A stretch of DNA of 64,000 nucleotides from contig NZ_WHSB02000001.1 in assembly GCF_010994755.1 (NCBI RefSeq), positions 62,001-126,000 of the forward strand. Direction: 5' to 3'. The notes beneath the pieces are model-generated. The model saw only the letters and a program-made list of their open reading frames with translations, was not told the DNA's origin and did no database searches. Origin of the DNA: Shinella lacus (GTDB lineage: Bacteria; Pseudomonadota; Alphaproteobacteria; Rhizobiales; Rhizobiaceae). The translations under genes were made by a program, and so were the position numbers. Shown piece by piece: positions 17,001 through 25,072 of the stretch. Each line of letters begins with the position of its first letter. Within the stretch, counting starts at the first letter, position 1.

Positions 17001-19549
17001 AGGCGCTGGACTATCTCGCGCTCATCCGCACCGCGCCGGAGAGCATTCCGCTCGATGCCGTGCAGAAGGCGAGCGAGATCACGCCGCTGCTCGCCTCCGG
17101 CGCCATGAGCCATGGCGCGCTGGTCGCCAACGCCCACGAGGCCGTCGCGCACGGCACCAACATGGTCGGCGGCATGTCGAATTCCGGCGAGGGCGGCGAA
17201 CATCTTTCGCGCTATGGCACGATCCGCGCCTCGCGCATCAAGCAGTTCGCCTCCGGCCGCTTCGGCATCTGGGCCGGCTATCTCGCCGATCCGATGCTGG
17301 AGGAGTTGGAAATCAAGATCGGCCAGGGCGCCAAGCCCGGTGAAGGCGGCCAGCTTCCGGCGCAGAAGGTGACGGTCGAGATCGCCGCCGCCCGCGGTGG
17401 TACGCCCGGCGTGGAGCTCGTCTCCCCGCCCCCGCACCACGACACCTATTCGATCGAGGACCTCGCCCAGCTCATTCACGACTGCAAGGCGGCGCGCGTG
17501 CGCGTCATTGTCAAGCTCGTCTCCTCGGAGGGTATCGGCACCATCGCCGTCGGTGTCGCCAAGGCGGGAGCCGATGTCATCAACGTCGCCGGCAACACCG
17601 GCGGCACGGGGGCGGCCGCCGTCACCAGCCTGAAATATACCGGCCGCGCCGCGGAGATCGGCATTGCCGAAGTGCACCAGGCACTCTGCGCCAACGGTAT
17701 CCGCCAGAAGGTGCAATTGCGCTGCTCCGGCGCGCACCAGACGGCGAGCGACGTCGTCAAGTCGGCGCTTCTCGGCGGCGACAGCTTCGAATTCGGCACG
17801 ACGGCGCTGATGATGCTGAAATGCGTGATGGCCAAGAACTGCAACGTCAAATGCCCCGCCGGCCTCACCACCAATCCGGAAGTCTTTGACGGCGACCCGC
17901 GGGCGCTGGCGCAATACCTCCTCAACATCGCCCACGAAACGCGGGAAATCCTCGCAGCCCTCGGCCTGACGTCCCTGCGGGAAGCGCGCGGCCGCAGCGA
18001 CCTGCTGCACCTCCTCGACCATCCTTCGAGCGTCGGGCAGCTCGACCTTCGCGCGATGCTTGCGGTCGTGGATGAAGTGAAGATCACCGATCCGGTCTAT
18101 ATGGAGAAGGATTTTGCGGTCGACGACGGTTTCATCGACCTCGTTCGCTCCGCCCTCCTCGACGGCAGGCGCCAGACGGTGGAGCTTGGCGGTAACCGCT
18201 ACCTCAACAATTGCAACAAGACCGTCGGCGGCCAGCTCGCCGTCGATATCGAGCGCCTGCTCAACCACGAGCTCACCGAAGCACAGGCACGTGACCTGCC
18301 CGCCGTGCGGCAGGACGATCGTGGCCGCCGTTTCCTCGATGCCGACAGCGTGCGGATTTCCACCTCGGGTTCGGCCGGCCAGTCCTTCGGCGCCTTCTGC
18401 AACGACGGCATGGCGCTGACCCATACCGGCACCTGCAATGACGGCGTCGGGAAAAGTGCCTGCGGCGGCGTCATCACCGTGCGCTCGCCGGGCGGCGGCT
18501 CGCAGGAGGCCGGCGGCAATGTGCTGGTCGGCAATTTCGCGCTGTTCGGCGCGACCGGCGGGCGCCTCTTCGTCGAGGGCCAGGCGGGCGACCGCTTTGC
18601 CGTGCGCAATTCCGGCTCGACCGCCGTAGTCGAAGGCGTCGGCGATTTCTGCTGCGAATACATGACGAACGGCGCAGTGCTGAACCTCGGCACCTTCGGC
18701 AAGGGTTTTGGCAACGGCATGAGCGGCGGCTTCGTCTACCAGTACGATCCCTATGGCGACCTGCCGAAGAAGATGAGCCACGACTCCATCCTGCTGGGCA
18801 CGATCGGCGACGAGATGGATGCCATGGCGGCGGTGCATGCGGATGCCATCCGCCTGATGCTGGAATGGCATGTGGCGGCGACGGGCTCCGAGAAGGCCCG
18901 CTGGCTGATCGAAAACTGGGAGAGCGAAAGGCACAATTTCGTCTATGGCCTGCCGCGCGCACTGCTGCTCTACCAGGACAGCGACGCCATCCTGAAGGCG
19001 AAGAGCCGCAAGGATCTCGTCGAGGAACTGTCCACCGCGCTCGCCGCCCATCAGGTCCGAAAATTCAAGCTCGCCTATCGCGACCGAAAGGCGGTCCTCA
19101 ACGGCACCGTGCCGGGTTACGGCGAGACAGATACGGAGGGCATGTTCGTGCTTCTCAACAACTATACTGTGCTCAGCATGGCGCAGTCGCTCGCGCTTTC
19201 GCGGGTTCCGGCCGCGCGCGGCGCATCCGATCCGGCCGTCGAGAAGGCGGTGCGCAACCTGCTGCTGACGGAGGATTTTTCGCTCATGCAGCGGCTTGCC
19301 CGCTACGCCCGCGAGGCGATCGCCGACTATGACGACGAAGCGCTCGCCGTCATGGTCGCCTCGAAGCGCCTCGACGACTATCGCCAGGCGCTCAAGGGCC
19401 GCAACACGCGCTCGATCGACAGCCCCGGCACCTATGGCTGGATTCTCCACCAGACCGCCCGCAATGTCGAACGCATCGGCCGCATCCCGAGCTTCGAGGA
19501 ATTGTTCGCGCGGCAGGCGATTTCCGGGTTCGCCCCGGCCAGACAGTGA
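14066..19549 (+). CDS. glutamate synthase large subunit-like protein, extended (1827 aa)
   Basis: Starts at TTG 14066, 7 bp after AGGAGG. Domains: class II glutaminase with Cys20 in SSCGVGF, to be exposed by removal of 19 residues; RFSTNT and HNGELNT (about residues 227-250); central domain with RFAQVTNPPLDSIRE; FMN/synthase domain (about 1000-1330) with QGAKPGEGGQLP; GXGXG domain (about 1460-1560). Three things are odd. The cysteines of the expected [3Fe-4S] site are C1253, C1259 and C1263 (CX5CX3C), one residue shorter than the usual CX5CX4C. The usual DGGTGA loop reads NTGGTGA. About 190 extra C-terminal residues follow the normal end of GltB. The neighbour is a diflavin reductase, not GltD. 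A ferredoxin-type GltS or a different glutamine amidotransferase reaction are the alternatives. Confidence 0.85.
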   Translation: MEHRGNTTGLYDPSQEKSSCGVGFITRKDGVQTHDVLKRGHEALCAVPHRGGMSAEGVGDGAGVSVDLSLGFFRKLTARPDLQSRRFGVGNFFLPSDPACRAEAEQIIGDALAGQGFALLLERAVPVDESAIRPAAVRYQLPIRQWVFACHDAAASEAVFDFRIHKALLAIEARAYIEPHLAGLYPLSMSARTQVLKGRLNSNEVMPYFRDLVDLDHTVNTMYFHTRFSTNTDPHPSMAQPFRLMAHNGELNTDRKNRLSEAAIALAKNASIIRPKGQSDSCRLDQTLQTRVLEDGLDLVTAVVSMMPPAWENDDTLSPEVVAMLEYFSLYEEKNDGPAALIFGDGDIIGARLDRLGLRPLRTVETADYLCVMSEAGQIAFPPEAVLRRGRIEAGGMLCYDHTAKRAFGTNEALEMLAARRPYRDLLRDARVNLADLPEVPADAQGSPLRYNGDLERQQRYVAYSFNQESFKFLMDPMLQTGAEKISAMGYGNAINALSDQEGGVAKYFSQRFAQVTNPPLDSIREADGMTLRVALGAKPNIGAKAARQIVVPSPILTHLDMLRIREQAETPVRRFEMLFTPDLEDAAANEHALEQAIATLCEAIAGFAREEGGIAVVTDRHVAKGRAALPMILVVSAVNQKLIEEGLRLRLSLVVESGQICSSHHVAAVLGFGASAVYPLGVQFRAEEKFGAEADKAFKRFAKAAEKALMKTMGKVGLCTAESYIGGEFFEPNFLDTNDPVLKRYFPNVKTPVGGVNFKVIAAAVAGWHAKALTVKSENDIPLLGLFKERAEGAGHSFGTAAVRGFVDMTEEKIAFDGAGEDDPFLRLLTLNRLDDAFGLDDAAYSNNGFEKLTSEAIDRFTITPGYRTFIRQMTEERTRRPAALRDVLALPADITYLASAEDFRKEMGRFSRKGNNSFMVRGLACETLADDTFRLTLAGGELARLAALGQSLVMRFGPDILGHWLEGGALMVQAAGEALDYLALIRTAPESIPLDAVQKASEITPLLASGAMSHGALVANAHEAVAHGTNMVGGMSNSGEGGEHLSRYGTIRASRIKQFASGRFGIWAGYLADPMLEELEIKIGQGAKPGEGGQLPAQKVTVEIAAARGGTPGVELVSPPPHHDTYSIEDLAQLIHDCKAARVRVIVKLVSSEGIGTIAVGVAKAGADVINVAGNTGGTGAAAVTSLKYTGRAAEIGIAEVHQALCANGIRQKVQLRCSGAHQTASDVVKSALLGGDSFEFGTTALMMLKCVMAKNCNVKCPAGLTTNPEVFDGDPRALAQYLLNIAHETREILAALGLTSLREARGRSDLLHLLDHPSSVGQLDLRAMLAVVDEVKITDPVYMEKDFAVDDGFIDLVRSALLDGRRQTVELGGNRYLNNCNKTVGGQLAVDIERLLNHELTEAQARDLPAVRQDDRGRRFLDADSVRISTSGSAGQSFGAFCNDGMALTHTGTCNDGVGKSACGGVITVRSPGGGSQEAGGNVLVGNFALFGATGGRLFVEGQAGDRFAVRNSGSTAVVEGVGDFCCEYMTNGAVLNLGTFGKGFGNGMSGGFVYQYDPYGDLPKKMSHDSILLGTIGDEMDAMAAVHADAIRLMLEWHVAATGSEKARWLIENWESERHNFVYGLPRALLLYQDSDAILKAKSRKDLVEELSTALAAHQVRKFKLAYRDRKAVLNGTVPGYGETDTEGMFVLLNNYTVLSMAQSLALSRVPAARGASDPAVEKAVRNLLLTEDFSLMQRLARYAREAIADYDDEALAVMVASKRLDDYRQALKGRNTRSIDSPGTYGWILHQTARNVERIGRIPSFEELFARQAISGFAPARQ

Positions 19550-19559
19550 GGCAGATTCG

Positions 19560-21320
19560 ATGAAGATCCCCTATATCCCGGAAGACGCACCGTTCAACGC
19601 CGACCAGCGCGCCTGGCTTTCCGGCTTCCTCGCCGGCCTGCATTCCCGCCTCGCCATCGAAACGCCGGCCGTGGCCGCAGCTAGCGCACCGGCGAAGGCC
19701 GCGAGCCTGCACATCCTCTACGGCACCCAGACCGGCAACGCCGAACGGGTGGCGATGGATGCGGCGGCGATCGCCCGCAGCCTGGGGCTCGCACCGGAAG
19801 TGGCCGGCCTCGACGATATCGGCATGGATGAACTTGCCGCCATGCAACGCCTGATCGTCGTCACCTCCACCTATGGCGAAGGCGAGATGCCGGACAATGC
19901 GCAACTGTTCTGGGAGGCGCTTTCCGCCGCCGCCGCGCCGCGGCTGGAAGGCTTGCGCTTCGGCGTCCTGGCGCTCGGCGACACCGGCTATGACGGCTTC
20001 TGCCAGGCAGGCAAGCTCATCGACATGCGCCTCGAGCAGCTCGGCGCGACGCGCATCCTCGCCCGGCGCGACTGCGATATCGACTACGAGGACCCGGCCG
20101 CCGCATGGGTCGGCGAGGCCCTGCCGCTTGCCGCCGCGACGGCGGACAGCGATGGCATTGCGGTTGTCGCACAGCCGCTTGCCGCCGCTGCCCCGGCTCG
20201 CGAGGCTTCCGGCTGGAACCGCAAGACCCCCTACCCGGCCCGGCTCGCCGTCAACCGCCGGCTTTCCGGCAGCGCGTCGGCCAAGGAGATCCGCCACTAC
20301 GAATTCGACCTCGGCGACAGCGGGCTCACCTACGAAGCCGGCGACGCGCTCGGCGTCATGCCGGTCAATGATCCCGCGCTCGTGCACCTCCTCCTCTCCC
20401 GCCTCAGCGCCGATCCGCAAGCACTGGTGGGCGACGTGCCGCTCGAAGCCCTGCTCACCACAAAGGTCGAGATCTCGACCCCGTCACGCGACCTGATCGC
20501 CGAGGTGGAGCGGCGGGCCGGCAACGAGGAACTGACCCATGTGCTGCGCAACGGCGACAAAGAAGCGCTCGACGCCTTCCTTTGGGGCAAGGATATCTGC
20601 GACCTGCTGGCGCTGGCACCCGAAGGGGCGTCTTCGGCGACGGAGTTCGCAGCCCTGCTGAAGCCGCTCCAGCACCGCGCCTATTCTATCTCGTCCAGCC
20701 CGCATGCCGCCAGCGGCAGCGTGCACCTGACGATCGCCAGCGTGCGTTACCACGCGGATGGCCGCGATCGGGGCGGCGTGTGCTCGACCTTCCTCGCCGA
20801 CCGCGTGGCGCAGGATGGGACAGCTGGCATCTTCGTCTCCCAGAATAAGTCCTTCCGCCTGCCCGCCGACAACGACGCGCCGGTGATCATGGTCGGCCCC
20901 GGCACCGGCATCGCCCCCTTCCGCGCCTTCCTGCAGGAACGCCGCACCCGTGGCGCAAAGGGCCGCAACTGGCTGTTTTTCGGCGACCAGCACCGCGCGA
21001 GCGATTTCATCTACGAGGACGAACTGGCGGAGATGAGCCGCGACGGGCTGCTGACACGGCTCGACCTCGCCTTTTCCCGCGACCAGCAGGAGAAGATCTA
21101 CGTGCAGACCCGCATGCGGGAGAACGGCAAGGCGCTCTACGCCTGGCTGGAGGACGGCGCGTCGTTCTACGTCTGCGGCGACGCCAGCCGCATGGCCCGC
21201 GACGTCGACAGCGCGCTTGCCGACATCATCGCTACCCATGGCGGTATGACGGCAGACCGCGCGACCGACTATATCGCCGGCCTGAAGCGGGAAAAGCGCT
21301 ATCTTCGCGACGTCTACTGA
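19560..21320 (+). CDS. CysJ-like diflavin reductase (FMN/FAD/NADPH)
   Basis: A 586-residue flavoprotein starting at ATG 19560, 10 bp after the glutamate synthase-like gene. The N-terminal flavodoxin domain has YGTQTGNAERVA and STYGEGEMPDN (about residues 57-125). The FAD domain shows RAYSISSSPHA near residue 373 and GGVCSTFLAD. The NADPH domain shows GPGTGIAPFRAF near 445 and YVCGDA near 538, ending in RYLRDVY with the usual terminal aromatic residue. This matches sulfite reductase alpha subunits, but no hemoprotein CysI lies nearby. The arrangement suggests it passes electrons from NADPH through FAD and FMN to the glutamate synthase-like partner. Confidence 0.85.
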   Translation: MKIPYIPEDAPFNADQRAWLSGFLAGLHSRLAIETPAVAAASAPAKAASLHILYGTQTGNAERVAMDAAAIARSLGLAPEVAGLDDIGMDELAAMQRLIVVTSTYGEGEMPDNAQLFWEALSAAAAPRLEGLRFGVLALGDTGYDGFCQAGKLIDMRLEQLGATRILARRDCDIDYEDPAAAWVGEALPLAAATADSDGIAVVAQPLAAAAPAREASGWNRKTPYPARLAVNRRLSGSASAKEIRHYEFDLGDSGLTYEAGDALGVMPVNDPALVHLLLSRLSADPQALVGDVPLEALLTTKVEISTPSRDLIAEVERRAGNEELTHVLRNGDKEALDAFLWGKDICDLLALAPEGASSATEFAALLKPLQHRAYSISSSPHAASGSVHLTIASVRYHADGRDRGGVCSTFLADRVAQDGTAGIFVSQNKSFRLPADNDAPVIMVGPGTGIAPFRAFLQERRTRGAKGRNWLFFGDQHRASDFIYEDELAEMSRDGLLTRLDLAFSRDQQEKIYVQTRMRENGKALYAWLEDGASFYVCGDASRMARDVDSALADIIATHGGMTADRATDYIAGLKREKRYLRDVY

Positions 21321-21322
21321 AC

Positions 21323-21820
21323 TCAGCCGGCGGAGGCCGAAAGCTTGCCGAAGCGCTTGCGGAACCAGTCGGCAAGCAGCTCCTTTTCATGCGCGAACCG
21401 TTCGGGCCGCCGCGCCGCCGCGCTCCAGAGATAGGTGGCATTGGTGAGGGTTTCCTCGCCGCGGGCGAGAACCCTGTCGCCTGCGCGAAGCGTGTAACGC
21501 AGCTTGAAGCGCGGCGGCGTGGAATCGCGCAGGATGCGGACGTCGTAAAGGCCGGTGTTCCACGGTTCGTATTGCCCGGCAAGCCGCACATCCAGCACTT
21601 CGATATCGAGGTGCTGTCCGGCTTTCAGGTAGCGCTTGTCGAGTTTCTGGAGATACCGCGTCAGCTCGGCGGTGATACGCTCGCGTTTCGCCTCGCTGCG
21701 GAAATCCCGGTCGCGGTATCGTTCGGGATGGACGAAGGCGACGCGGACCGCCGCCTCGGCAATGGCTTTGGTGAGCATCAGGGCGATGGTGGCCGCTGCA
21801 AGGCACTTTACGACACGCAT
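21323..21820 (-). CDS. secreted DUF3016-like protein
   Basis: A 165-residue protein with an N-terminal signal peptide (about 23 residues, ending AIAEA). The mature part has VRVAFVHPERYRDRDF, GQHLDIEVLDVRLAGQYEPW and TPPRFKLRYTLRAGDRVL, a pattern I associate with DUF3016 envelope proteins of unknown function. It is convergent with the diflavin reductase gene, only 2 bp apart. The start at 21820 has an AT-rich region upstream containing a 17-bp palindrome at 21933-21949. No catalytic residues can be proposed. Confidence 0.7.
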   Translation of the reverse strand: MRVVKCLAAATIALMLTKAIAEAAVRVAFVHPERYRDRDFRSEAKRERITAELTRYLQKLDKRYLKAGQHLDIEVLDVRLAGQYEPWNTGLYDVRILRDSTPPRFKLRYTLRAGDRVLARGEETLTNATYLWSAAARRPERFAHEKELLADWFRKRFGKLSASAG

Positions 21821-21932
21821 GGATCTTCTCCGCTCATCGGCATGGTCGCATAGGCAGAAGATAGGTTTTCATAAGCCGATCTCACCGGCGTGACGATTGA
21901 AACACATTCATCTCTTGTCACGCGGCAGAAAC

Positions 21933-21949
21933 ATGATAATTTTTATCAT
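21933..21949. promoter_or_regulatory. 17-bp AT-rich palindrome with a TGA-N9-TCA core
   Basis: ATGATAA and TTATCAT are perfect inverted arms around TTT. The core fits the TGA-N9-TCA form of the iron-responsive operator bound by RirA in rhizobia. It lies 113 bp upstream of the DUF3016 gene start and just past the stop of the 43-codon remnant at 21951-22082. Iron control of the DUF3016 gene is possible but not shown, and AT-rich palindromes of this size also arise by chance. Confidence 0.4.
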
Positions 21950-21950
21950 C

Positions 21951-22082
21951 TTAATACGTTCGGCCCCGTGGCACCATCGGGCGCAGCCATTTGGACAGGG
22001 CATCCCGATCCAGAAACGCCGCATAGATAGTCTCCGGCGTCGATCCGATCCGCCCTGAGGGGATATTCCGTCGATCATCCAT
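21951..22082 (-). pseudogene. N-terminal fragment of an AHSA1/SRPBCC protein
   Basis: A 43-codon frame starting at ATG 22082 behind GGAGAG. Its translation includes GSTPETIYAAFLDRDALSKW followed by LRPM, which is the N-terminal helix-strand pattern of AHSA1/SRPBCC proteins (commonly PxxIYxAFLDPxxLxxWLPP). The family is normally about 140-160 residues, so this is a truncated remnant that stops soon after the first conserved block. It keeps a start codon and ribosome site. The region 21821-22318 otherwise contains only the palindrome and the upstream region of the histidine kinase gene. Confidence 0.55.
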
Positions 22083-22318
22083 GGCTCTCCGCTCCCTTCG
22101 CAGCCACCGCATTGCGAGCAGTCTGAAGGGAAAGCGGGACTGTTATGAGGTCACCAACGGCGCTTCAACGTCGCCGGAGCAGCTCTCCTTCGCAGCGGAT
22201 CTGGCCTGGCGGATATACGCCGCAAGCCGCGCAGAATTTGACGGATGCCAATTCCATTGACCGCAGAGATGGGTACAATCCGGCAAGCTGCTTTGCTCAT
22301 CAGTCGAGGTCCTATCAC

Positions 22319-25072
22319 GTGCCGGCGCAACAGGACGACGATCAGAAGACCCAACCGGCCGTGACCATGCCGCCCGCCTCCACCGAAGGCCTTGCCGCGA
22401 GCGAAGCGCGCCTGCGGTTCCTCGACGTGCTCGGCAAGGCGACGGCACCGAGCGCGGATGCGGACGAGATTCTCGCGATCACCACGCGGATGCTCGGGCA
22501 ATATCTCGACGTCTCCGTCTGCGCCTACGCCGACATGGAGCCCGACCAGGACCATTTCACCATCCGCGGCGACTGGAGCGCCTCGGGCTCCTCCAGCATC
22601 CGCGGCTATTATAGCCTCGCCGCCTTCGGCGTGCGCGCGGTGGACGACCTGCATGCGGGGCGGCCGCTCGTCATCAACGACAACCGCGCCGAGCTGCCGC
22701 CGGAAGAGGCCGCCACGTTCCAGGCGATCGGCATTTCCGCCACCATCTGTATGCCGCTCGTCAAGCAGCGCCGCCTCACCGCGCTGATGGCGATCCACCA
22801 CCGGCAGCCGCATGTCTGGCGGCCGGCGGAACTTGCGATTCTCGGCGAGGTGACGGAGCGCTCCTGGGCGCATATCGAGCGCGTGCGCTCGCAGCAGACG
22901 GCGCGCGAAGCGGCGGAGCGGCTGAAGCTCGCGACGGACGCCGCCTCGATCGGCATCTGGGACTTCGACGTCACCGCCAACCGACTGACCTGGGATACTC
23001 GCTGCAAGGCGTTGTTCGGCCTGCCGCCGGATGCCGAGATCACCTATGAAGGCAGCTTCCTGGCCGGGCTTCATCCGGACGACCGCGACCGCGCGGACAA
23101 GGCGGTGCAGGAATCGGTGTTCGGCACCATCACGAAACCCTTCAATATCGAATACCGGACGATCGGCATCACCGATCACCGCGAGCGCTGGATCGCCGCC
23201 AACGGTGACGTCGTCGCCTCCGACGACGGGGTGCGGTTCGTCGGCTCCGTGCGCGATATCACCGCGCAGAAGAAGGCCGAACGCCACCTTCAGATCATGA
23301 ACGATACCGGCGCGACTATTGCCGCCGAACTCGATCTCGAAAAGATCGTCCAGACCGTCACCGATGCCGGCGTCGAACTGTCGGGCGCGGAATTTGGCGC
23401 CTTCTTCTACAATGTGCTCGACAATGAGGGCGGGAGCTACATGCTGTACGCCCTGTCGGGCGCCCCGCGCAGCGCCTTCGAGACCTACCCGATGCCGCGG
23501 GCAACAGATGTCTTCAAGCCGACCTTTCTCGGCGAAGGCGTGGTGCGCTCCAACGACATCCTGAAGGACCAGCGCTACGGCCACAACCTGCCGAGAAAGG
23601 GCATGCCGGAAGGCCACCTGCCCGTGCGCTCCTATCTTGCGGTGCCGGTCATCTCGCGCTCCGGTGCGGTGCTTGGCGGCCTGTTCTTCGGCCATCAAGA
23701 GACCGAGCGTTTCGGCGAGGAACACGAGACCGCGCTGCTCGGCATTGCCGGCCATGCCGCAACCGCGATCGACAATGCCCGGCTGTTCCAGGCCGTGGAG
23801 GCGGAACTCGCCGAGCGGCGGCGCGCGGAAGCTGCCCTCCAGGCGCTGAACGCCACGCTGGAAGAGCGGGTCGCGGACGAGGTGGCCGAGCGCGCCAAGG
23901 CCGAGGAGCAGCTGCGCCAGGCGCAGAAGATGGAGGCGGTCGGCCAGCTCACTGGCGGCATCGCCCACGATTTCAACAACATGCTGGCCGTCATTCTCGG
24001 CGGGCTCAGCATGCTGCAACGACGGCTTGCGCGCGGTGACACCGATGTCGGCCGCTTCGTCGACGGCGCAGTGGATGCGGCGCAGCGCGCAGCGACGCTG
24101 ACGCAGCGACTGCTCGCCTTTTCCCGGCGCCAGCCGCTCTCCCCGCAGCCGCTCGATCCCAACCGCGTGGTCGGCGGCATGAGCGAGCTCCTGAACCGCA
24201 CACTGGGTGAGACCGTCGCGCTCGAAACCGTGCTTGCTGCCGGCGCCTGGCAGATCAATGCCGACCCTGGCCAGCTCGAAAACACGCTGCTCAATCTCTG
24301 CGTCAATGCCCGCGACGCCATGCCGAACGGCGGGCGGCTGACGATCGAGACGGCGAATATCTATGTCGACGACCGTTATGCGCGCGACGCCGGCTTGGAA
24401 ACCGGTCAGTTCGTGCTGATCGCCGTCACCGATACGGGCACCGGCATGGCCGATGCCGTCGTCGCCAAGGCCTTCGACCCCTTCTATACGACGAAGGCGG
24501 TGGGCAAGGGTACGGGGCTCGGGCTCAGCCAGGTCTACGGCTTCGTGCGGCAATCGGGCGGTGCGGTGAAGCTCTACTCGGAAATCGGCGTTGGCACAAC
24601 GGTCAAGGTCTACCTGCCGCGGCACTACGGCGCGATCGCTGCGGCGGAAGAAAACACCGCGGTGCAGCATCTTTCCCCCGGCCGCGAGGGCGAGGTGATC
24701 ATGGTGGTGGAGGATGACGACCGGGTCCGCGCTGTCTCCGCCGATGCGCTGCGCGAACTCGGCTATACGGTGATCGAGGCAGCGGATGGCGCAGAGGCCC
24801 TGCGCATCATCGAAGGCGGCCAGACCCTCTCGCTGCTTTTCACAGATGTCGTGATGCCGGGCATGTCCGGCCGCGAGCTGGTCGACCAGCTGCGCACGAA
24901 GGGCGTAAGCGTGCCGGTGCTCTACACGACCGGCTATACGCGCAATGCCATCGTGCACAACGGCATCCTGGAGCCCCATACGCAGCTCCTGCCAAAACCC
25001 TTCACGATCGAGGATCTCGCAAACAAGATCCGCTCGATCCTCGACGTGAAATCCCTGCGCGAAGCCGATTAA
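22319..25072 (+). CDS. hybrid sensor histidine kinase (GAF-PAS-GAF-HisKA-HATPase-REC)
   Basis: A soluble hybrid kinase of about 917 residues. Order: GAF (about 40-185), PAS (200-320), second GAF (335-490), a short coiled linker, HisKA with the phospho-accepting His in GGIAHDFNNML near residue 549, HATPase with NLCVNARDAMPNGG and GKGTGLGLSQVYGF, then a receiver with LLFTDVVMPGMSG. No membrane segment is seen, so it should sense a cytoplasmic or diffusible cue. Starts at ATG 22145 and ATG 22367 are also open; GTG 22319 is preferred for the GAGG 9 bp upstream and because residues encoded before it look non-coding. Its stop overlaps the convergent response regulator gene by 4 bp. Confidence 0.88.
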   Translation: MPAQQDDDQKTQPAVTMPPASTEGLAASEARLRFLDVLGKATAPSADADEILAITTRMLGQYLDVSVCAYADMEPDQDHFTIRGDWSASGSSSIRGYYSLAAFGVRAVDDLHAGRPLVINDNRAELPPEEAATFQAIGISATICMPLVKQRRLTALMAIHHRQPHVWRPAELAILGEVTERSWAHIERVRSQQTAREAAERLKLATDAASIGIWDFDVTANRLTWDTRCKALFGLPPDAEITYEGSFLAGLHPDDRDRADKAVQESVFGTITKPFNIEYRTIGITDHRERWIAANGDVVASDDGVRFVGSVRDITAQKKAERHLQIMNDTGATIAAELDLEKIVQTVTDAGVELSGAEFGAFFYNVLDNEGGSYMLYALSGAPRSAFETYPMPRATDVFKPTFLGEGVVRSNDILKDQRYGHNLPRKGMPEGHLPVRSYLAVPVISRSGAVLGGLFFGHQETERFGEEHETALLGIAGHAATAIDNARLFQAVEAELAERRRAEAALQALNATLEERVADEVAERAKAEEQLRQAQKMEAVGQLTGGIAHDFNNMLAVILGGLSMLQRRLARGDTDVGRFVDGAVDAAQRAATLTQRLLAFSRRQPLSPQPLDPNRVVGGMSELLNRTLGETVALETVLAAGAWQINADPGQLENTLLNLCVNARDAMPNGGRLTIETANIYVDDRYARDAGLETGQFVLIAVTDTGTGMADAVVAKAFDPFYTTKAVGKGTGLGLSQVYGFVRQSGGAVKLYSEIGVGTTVKVYLPRHYGAIAAAEENTAVQHLSPGREGEVIMVVEDDDRVRAVSADALRELGYTVIEAADGAEALRIIEGGQTLSLLFTDVVMPGMSGRELVDQLRTKGVSVPVLYTTGYTRNAIVHNGILEPHTQLLPKPFTIEDLANKIRSILDVKSLREAD

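Noticed and set aside
16802-19450. Second long minus-strand frame (over 880 codons) inside the same gene
   Set aside because: Low-complexity composition, no start signals and full overlap with a well-supported gene.
14066-19549. Naming the large subunit gltB
   Set aside because: Changed cysteine spacing, changed FMN-loop residues, extra C-terminal tail and absence of gltD make equivalence with the housekeeping GltB doubtful.
19560-21320. Assignment of the diflavin protein as sulfite reductase alpha subunit (cysJ)
   Set aside because: The fold fits, but no hemoprotein cysI or other cysteine-synthesis gene is adjacent. The 10-bp link to the glutamate synthase-like gene suggests another partner, so no symbol was given.
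22151-24979. Minus-strand frame of about 940 codons opposite the hybrid kinase
   Set aside because: No family resemblance; the kinase on the other strand has every expected motif.
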